From Candidatus Uhrbacteria bacterium (GTDB lineage: Bacteria > Patescibacteriota > Patescibacteriia > 2-12-FULL-60-25): 8,619 bases of DNA. A program made the position numbers and the translations under genes. The notes beneath the pieces are model-generated. The model saw nothing but the letters and a program-made list of their open reading frames with translations. It did not search any database and was not told where the DNA came from. This document shows positions 5,500 through 8,619 of this stretch, piece after piece (position 1 is the stretch's first letter; each line of letters starts with the position of its first letter). The stretch spans positions 1 through 8,619 of the forward strand of contig WJLP01000033.1 of the NCBI GenBank assembly GCA_014728435.1, given 5' to 3'.

Positions 5500-6975
5500 A
5501 TGCCAGGAAAACGCATCAAAACGCGCTTTGCGCCCAGCCCAACCGGCTTCTTGCATATCGGCGGTGTTCGCACTGCTTTATATGCCGAATTACTAGCAAA
5601 ACAAGCTGGTGGTGACTTCATCCTCAGAATCGAAGATACTGATCAGTCTCGCTATGTTGAAGGAGCTGTCGAGAACCTCTGCAGAACATTAAAGCAGCTC
5701 GACATCACTCCAACAGAAGGCGTCTGGCTCGATGATAACGAGAAAATCATCCAAAAAGGCGATCACGTCCCATATATCCAGTCTGCACGCAAACAAATTC
5801 ATCAAGAATATGCCAAACAACTCATCGAAAAAGATAAAGCATATTATTGTTTTTGTACAGCAGAACGCTTGGAAGAAGTGCGCAAGATGCAAGAACTAAC
5901 TAAACGCCCAACCGGTTACGACGGTCATTGCCGCGATTTAAGCCCGGAAGAAGTCAAAACAAAGCTAGATGCGGGTGAAAATCATGTAATCCGTCTCAAA
6001 TTACCAAACGAAGGCGAGATCACAGTCAGCGATGTAATACGCGGTGATGTTAGGTTTGAATGGAAATTGATAGACGACCAAGTCATCCTCAAATCCGACG
6101 GAATGCCCACTTACCACCTTGCGGCCACAGCGGATGATCATGATATGGGTATCACTCACGTCATCCGCGGTGAAGAATGGCTTTCATCCACACCCAAGCA
6201 TCTTTTCATTTACGAGGCCATGGGCTGGGAACCGCCCGCTTTTGCCCACCTTCCGCTAATCCTCAACCCCGACAAAACCAAACTTTCCAAACGCCAAGGT
6301 GATGTTGCAGCCGAGGATTATCTCAAAAAAGGCTACTTGCCACAGGCATTGACTAACTTTCTTGCTCTTTTAGGTTGGAACCCAACAGCAGACCGTGAGA
6401 TATTTTCCAAAGACGAACTCATCAAACTTTTCGACCTCTCCAAAGTCAACAAAGCCGGCGCCATCTTTCAACTCGATAAACTCAACTGGCTTAACAATCA
6501 TTACCTTCGCGAGATGGATGACCAAGCCTATTTCGAGCTTGTTTTACCGTACTTAAACAGCTATAAAGCAAATGACGATCTAAAACAAAGAGTCGCCCTT
6601 CTTTATCGTGAACGCATGACTCTACCATCAGAAATAACAGATGAAGTCAGCTATCTTTTTGATGATAAACTCGACTACTCAAATGTCTCAATTACCTGGA
6701 AAGATCACTCAAAAGACGAGGCAAAAGAAAGATTACAAGCCTCAATTGAATGGATTGAACAAATTGATGATTCAAAGCAATACGATGCTCAATTCATTGA
6801 GTCTCATATTAAGACGTTTATCCAAGAAAACGGCTGGGGAAACGGGGATACCCTCTGGCCTTTACGCGTCGCTCTTTCCGGTAAAGAAAAATCTCCCAGC
6901 CCGTTTGATTTAATTGCAACTTTAGGCAAAAAACAATCAACAAGCCGCATCAAACAGGCACTGCAAGAATTATGA
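5500..6975 (+). CDS. gltX: Glutamyl-tRNA synthetase
   Basis: This class I aminoacyl-tRNA synthetase charges tRNA with glutamate using ATP, in the cytoplasm. The N-terminal Rossmann catalytic domain opens with TRFAPSPTGFLHIGGVRTALY, in which HIGG (residues 19-22) is the HIGH motif. RIEDTD follows at residues 43-48, and KLSKR (261-265) is the KMSKS-type loop. DGMPTYHLA and HVIRGEEWL are typical of the glutamyl/glutaminyl family. The C-terminal part is the all-helical anticodon-binding domain of bacterial GluRS, not the beta-barrel of GlnRS. The insertion domain has C117-x-C119-x24-C144, the layout of the zinc site in E. coli GluRS, but the expected His two residues later is D146. The length of 491 is normal. 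Whether it also charges tRNA-Gln for later amidation cannot be decided here. The TGA stop overlaps the promoter of the next gene. Confidence 0.98.
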   Translation: MPGKRIKTRFAPSPTGFLHIGGVRTALYAELLAKQAGGDFILRIEDTDQSRYVEGAVENLCRTLKQLDITPTEGVWLDDNEKIIQKGDHVPYIQSARKQIHQEYAKQLIEKDKAYYCFCTAERLEEVRKMQELTKRPTGYDGHCRDLSPEEVKTKLDAGENHVIRLKLPNEGEITVSDVIRGDVRFEWKLIDDQVILKSDGMPTYHLAATADDHDMGITHVIRGEEWLSSTPKHLFIYEAMGWEPPAFAHLPLILNPDKTKLSKRQGDVAAEDYLKKGYLPQALTNFLALLGWNPTADREIFSKDELIKLFDLSKVNKAGAIFQLDKLNWLNNHYLREMDDQAYFELVLPYLNSYKANDDLKQRVALLYRERMTLPSEITDEVSYLFDDKLDYSNVSITWKDHSKDEAKERLQASIEWIEQIDDSKQYDAQFIESHIKTFIQENGWGNGDTLWPLRVALSGKEKSPSPFDLIATLGKKQSTSRIKQALQEL

Positions 6976-6981
6976 TATAAT
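6973..6981 (+). promoter_or_regulatory. Extended -10 promoter candidate for the M23 peptidase gene, overlapping the gltX stop
   Basis: TGATATAAT at 6973-6981 is a perfect TG-n-TATAAT extended -10 element, and its first three bases are the gltX stop codon. Initiation near 6988 would give a leader of about 46 bases that contains the whole heptad array before the ATG at 7034. No -35-like sequence is seen at 17 bp. Confidence 0.45.
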
Positions 6982-6991
6982 CTTTATATAC

Positions 6992-7019
6992 ATACGTCGT
7001 ATATTGTACATCGTACAAA
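6992..7019 (+). repeat. Heptad repeat array in the gltX-M23 peptidase spacer
   Basis: Four contiguous 7-bp units occur: ATACGTC (6992), GTATATT (6999), GTACATC (7006) and GTACAAA (7013). The last three share GTA at the same phase. TTGTAC (7004-7009) and GTACAA (7013-7018) are inverted copies. The array would be in the 5' leader if the extended -10 just upstream is used. Confidence 0.7.
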
Positions 7020-7033
7020 TTATTTAGTTTGCA

Positions 7034-8275
7034 ATGATAAAAACCCTATTTTCAATAATCTTAGTGAGCGCTGTATCAAGCGTAGCGCTTTTTGATATCA
7101 ATTCAGCTTTCGCTGAGGAAGCCGTCAAGCTTAAAAATGTGGCTGACAAGCTTAATGTTGAACTGGAAAATAAAAGATCTCGAGCCAAAGAAGTGCAAGG
7201 AATGATTAATACCTACAAAGACAGAATCAAGCAACAAGAACAAGCCAAACTCACCCTGGAAAACCAGATCAGCTTGCTCGATAACCGTATCCGTGAAAAA
7301 GAACTGCGAGCCGAAGAAATTCGCACTCAAATAGAAATTCTAAGTTTAGAGCTCCAAGCCTTGGACAGGCAGATAGTGCGCCAAGAAGGCAGAATTAAAA
7401 CGCAAAAAGCTTTGGTCGCAGACCTGATCCGTCGCATGCGGCAAGCCGACGACGTCAATACTTTGCACGTCTTTTTGAGCCGCCCGACACTGTCATCCTA
7501 TTTCCAAAACGTGGAAGAGCTTTCCCGTCTGGAAGGCGACCTCACTCAATCATTAGAACGCATCATTGCCGAAAAAACCACCCTGCAAAACGATAAAGCC
7601 CTGCGCGAAACAAAACGCGTCAGCCTTACCGAACAAAAGCAAAAATTGCAAGAAGAACAATTCCGTTTGGAGATGGAACGTAACTCCAAACGATCATTAT
7701 TGGCCGAAACCGAATCCAAGCAAAGCGAATTCGCCCGCGTTATAGCCGAACTCCGCCAGCAAGATCAAGCAACAACAAACGAAATTTATCGCATCGAAAA
7801 AGAACTCAAAGACAAACTCAATGCTATCGATGAAGCCTTGGCCAGCGGGCAAACACTGCTCATGTGGCCCGTACCTGTACGCAAAGTCACCGCAACTTTT
7901 CATGATCCGACCTATCCCTTTAAACACCTGTTCCAACATCCCGGCATCGACCTTCGCGCCGGAGTGGGCACGCCAATTAAAGCCGCGGGAGGCGGTTATG
8001 TAGCCTGGACCAAAACCGGCCGCTCTTATGGCAATTACATCATGCTCGTGCATGCCGGAAACATAGCCACACTCTACGCCCACTTATCCAAGTTCTCCGT
8101 CAGTCCCGGTGAATATGTGGAACGCGGGGATGTGATCGGTTACACCGGCGGTATGCCCGGAGACCCCGGCGCGGGCCTCTCCACCGGCCCTCACTTGCAC
8201 TTTGAAGTCCGCCAAGACGGCATACCTGTTGACCCGCAAGGCTATTTACCAATCGCAATTGAAACAGATCTGTAG
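7034..8275 (+). CDS. Secreted coiled-coil M23 (LytM) family peptidase, EnvC-like
   Basis: This is a probable peptidoglycan endopeptidase, or activator of wall amidases, acting outside the cytoplasmic membrane in cell separation or wall remodelling. Residues 1-27 form a signal peptide with a hydrophobic core (LFSIILVSAVSSVALF) and an AFA-EE cleavage site. Residues 28 to about 270 are a long, charged, heptad-rich coiled coil, as in EnvC and related division-site proteins. The M23 domain covers about 277-405. The zinc and catalytic positions look intact: H302 and D306 in HPGID, H350 in YAHLS, and H387 and H389 in PHLHFEV. Degenerate EnvC-type domains lack several of these, so enzymatic activity is plausible. 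At 413 residues the length is typical. It has its own promoter candidate and ends in an intrinsic terminator, so it is probably a single-gene unit. Confidence 0.95.
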   Translation: MIKTLFSIILVSAVSSVALFDINSAFAEEAVKLKNVADKLNVELENKRSRAKEVQGMINTYKDRIKQQEQAKLTLENQISLLDNRIREKELRAEEIRTQIEILSLELQALDRQIVRQEGRIKTQKALVADLIRRMRQADDVNTLHVFLSRPTLSSYFQNVEELSRLEGDLTQSLERIIAEKTTLQNDKALRETKRVSLTEQKQKLQEEQFRLEMERNSKRSLLAETESKQSEFARVIAELRQQDQATTNEIYRIEKELKDKLNAIDEALASGQTLLMWPVPVRKVTATFHDPTYPFKHLFQHPGIDLRAGVGTPIKAAGGGYVAWTKTGRSYGNYIMLVHAGNIATLYAHLSKFSVSPGEYVERGDVIGYTGGMPGDPGAGLSTGPHLHFEVRQDGIPVDPQGYLPIAIETDL

Positions 8276-8284
8276 AGTTCAAAT

Positions 8285-8311
8285 AAACTCGCATTTATTG
8301 GCGAGTTTCTT
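8285..8311 (+). terminator. Intrinsic terminator after the M23 peptidase gene
   Basis: AAACTCGC (8285-8292) and GCGAGTTT (8301-8308) pair perfectly over eight bases around an eight-base loop, nine bases after the stop codon. The 3' arm runs into a short, interrupted T-rich tail (TTTCTT). Confidence 0.8.
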
Positions 8312-8338
8312 GACTTAAAATAATAACCAAGCTACATT
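8310..8338 (+). promoter_or_regulatory. Promoter for the candidate structured RNA
   Basis: TTGACT (8310-8315, five of six consensus bases) and TACATT (8333-8338, four of six) are separated by exactly 17 bp. The -35 begins in the tail of the upstream terminator. Initiation would be expected near 8345, immediately before a GC-richer, hairpin-rich segment with no good start codon. Confidence 0.55.
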
Positions 8339-8344
8339 GCTAAT

Positions 8345-8526
8345 GTCAGTGTCGGTCAGCTCCGACGCTTCAATGGTCTGGCGGAGATCTTGTCGAGAAC
8401 CGTGAGAAAGTGAGCGACAGCCTCCAAAGTCATTCCAGCCGGTGGGCGAACTGCTACGGTGGTCCGGTCAAGGTGCGTAAGCACAAACGCCCAACTTGTT
8501 TACTCGTACTCTAGCGGGTATTTTTT
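8345..8526 (+). ncRNA. Candidate structured non-coding RNA, about 180 nt, family not recognised
   Basis: A promoter on one side and an intrinsic terminator on the other bound a segment clearly richer in G+C than its surroundings. Visible helices are: AGTGTCGG (8348-8355) with CCGACGCT (8362-8369); GGAG (8383-8386) with CTCC (8422-8425), continuing as TTGTCG (8390-8395) with CGACAG (8415-8420); CTGG (8378-8381) with CCAG (8435-8438) outside that; TGGGCG (8443-8448) with CGCCCA (8488-8493), enclosing GTGC-GTAA-GCAC (8473-8484), a GNRA tetraloop hairpin; and the terminator stem. No + strand frame has a start codon followed by a convincing protein. I looked for and did not find the RNase P GAGGAAAGTCC core, the SRP GGAA-AGCAGCC core, the tmRNA ends, or a T-box sequence placed before a gene. 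A 6S-like regulator fits the size but not any motif I can see. Confidence 0.5.
8501..8526 (+). terminator. Intrinsic terminator of the candidate RNA, overlapping the end of the convergent gene
   Basis: TACTCGT (8501-8507) pairs with GCGGGTA (8514-8520) over seven positions, two of them G-U, around a six-base loop, followed by six T residues. The T run is on the + strand only, so it serves rightward transcription. The stop codon of the convergent - strand gene lies across the loop and the base of the 3' arm. Confidence 0.65.
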
Positions 8527-8619
8527 AATCCGACTTTTTTACTAAGACTAAGCACTTTCTCCGCAAGCTCTCTAACATCCTGTAAAGTAGAAACTTGTAC
8601 CGCTTCAGCACGATACCAC
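8511..8619 (-). CDS. C-terminal end of an unidentified protein (5' part outside window)
   Basis: On the - strand one frame is open from the window edge for 35 codons to a TAG at 8513-8511. It reads as natural protein: WYRAEAVQVST, then an amphipathic helix (LQDVRELAEKVLSLSKKVG), ending in a basic LKNTR. A stop-free 35-codon run is not proof, but the regular helix and the A/T-rich third positions, like those of neighbouring genes, support coding. It converges on the candidate RNA, and its last codons overlap that RNA's terminator. No function can be assigned from this fragment. Confidence 0.55.
   Translation of the reverse strand, partial: WYRAEAVQVSTLQDVRELAEKVLSLSKKVGLKNTR

Noticed and set aside
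7697..8083. 128-codon open frame on the - strand inside the M23 peptidase gene
   Set aside because: It overlaps the catalytic domain coding region entirely, and its composition looks like a complement shadow.
8440..8475. T-box-like sequence (GGTGGTCC) in the candidate RNA
   Set aside because: It only partly resembles the T-box core, and no + strand gene follows; the next coding sequence is on the opposite strand.

Overview
This window carries the 3' part of an F-type ATP synthase operon followed by housekeeping and envelope genes. The proteins are clearly bacterial. Several traits suggest a member of the Candidate Phyla Radiation (Patescibacteria, perhaps Parcubacteria-like): short A/T-rich spacers, no Shine-Dalgarno motif before any of the eight visible start codons, F1 subunits with lineage-specific insertions, and no recognisable biosynthetic genes nearby. 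That placement is an inference from the overall look of the sequence, not a proof.

Layout. Positions 1-3238 hold the end of atpA, then atpG, atpD and atpC, all on the + strand in the order alpha-gamma-beta-epsilon, encoding parts of the F1 catalytic head and its rotor stalk. Positions 3373-4766 hold a 2H-family RNA phosphodiesterase (thpR-like) and a WecG/TagA/CpsF glycosyltransferase, also on +. A small membrane-anchored protein of unknown function (4798-5343) lies on the - strand, convergent with the glycosyltransferase and divergent from gltX (glutamyl-tRNA synthetase, 5500-6975). A secreted coiled-coil M23 (LytM) peptidase follows (7034-8275) and ends at a clear intrinsic terminator. The last 340 bases contain a GC-richer segment flanked by a good promoter and a second intrinsic terminator, best read as an unidentified structured RNA, and then the C-terminal end of a convergent - strand gene.

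The most unusual signal lies between the genes. Each of the six junctions between co-directional protein genes holds an array of 7-bp repeats. The heptad sequence differs at every junction, but the 7-bp period is constant and a GTA or TAC core is usual. The convergent and divergent junctions have none. At two junctions the arrays occur as inverted arms around smaller hairpins, giving compact palindromic elements of roughly 105-110 bp. This recurring pattern is not explained by the genes and is the main candidate for something undescribed.
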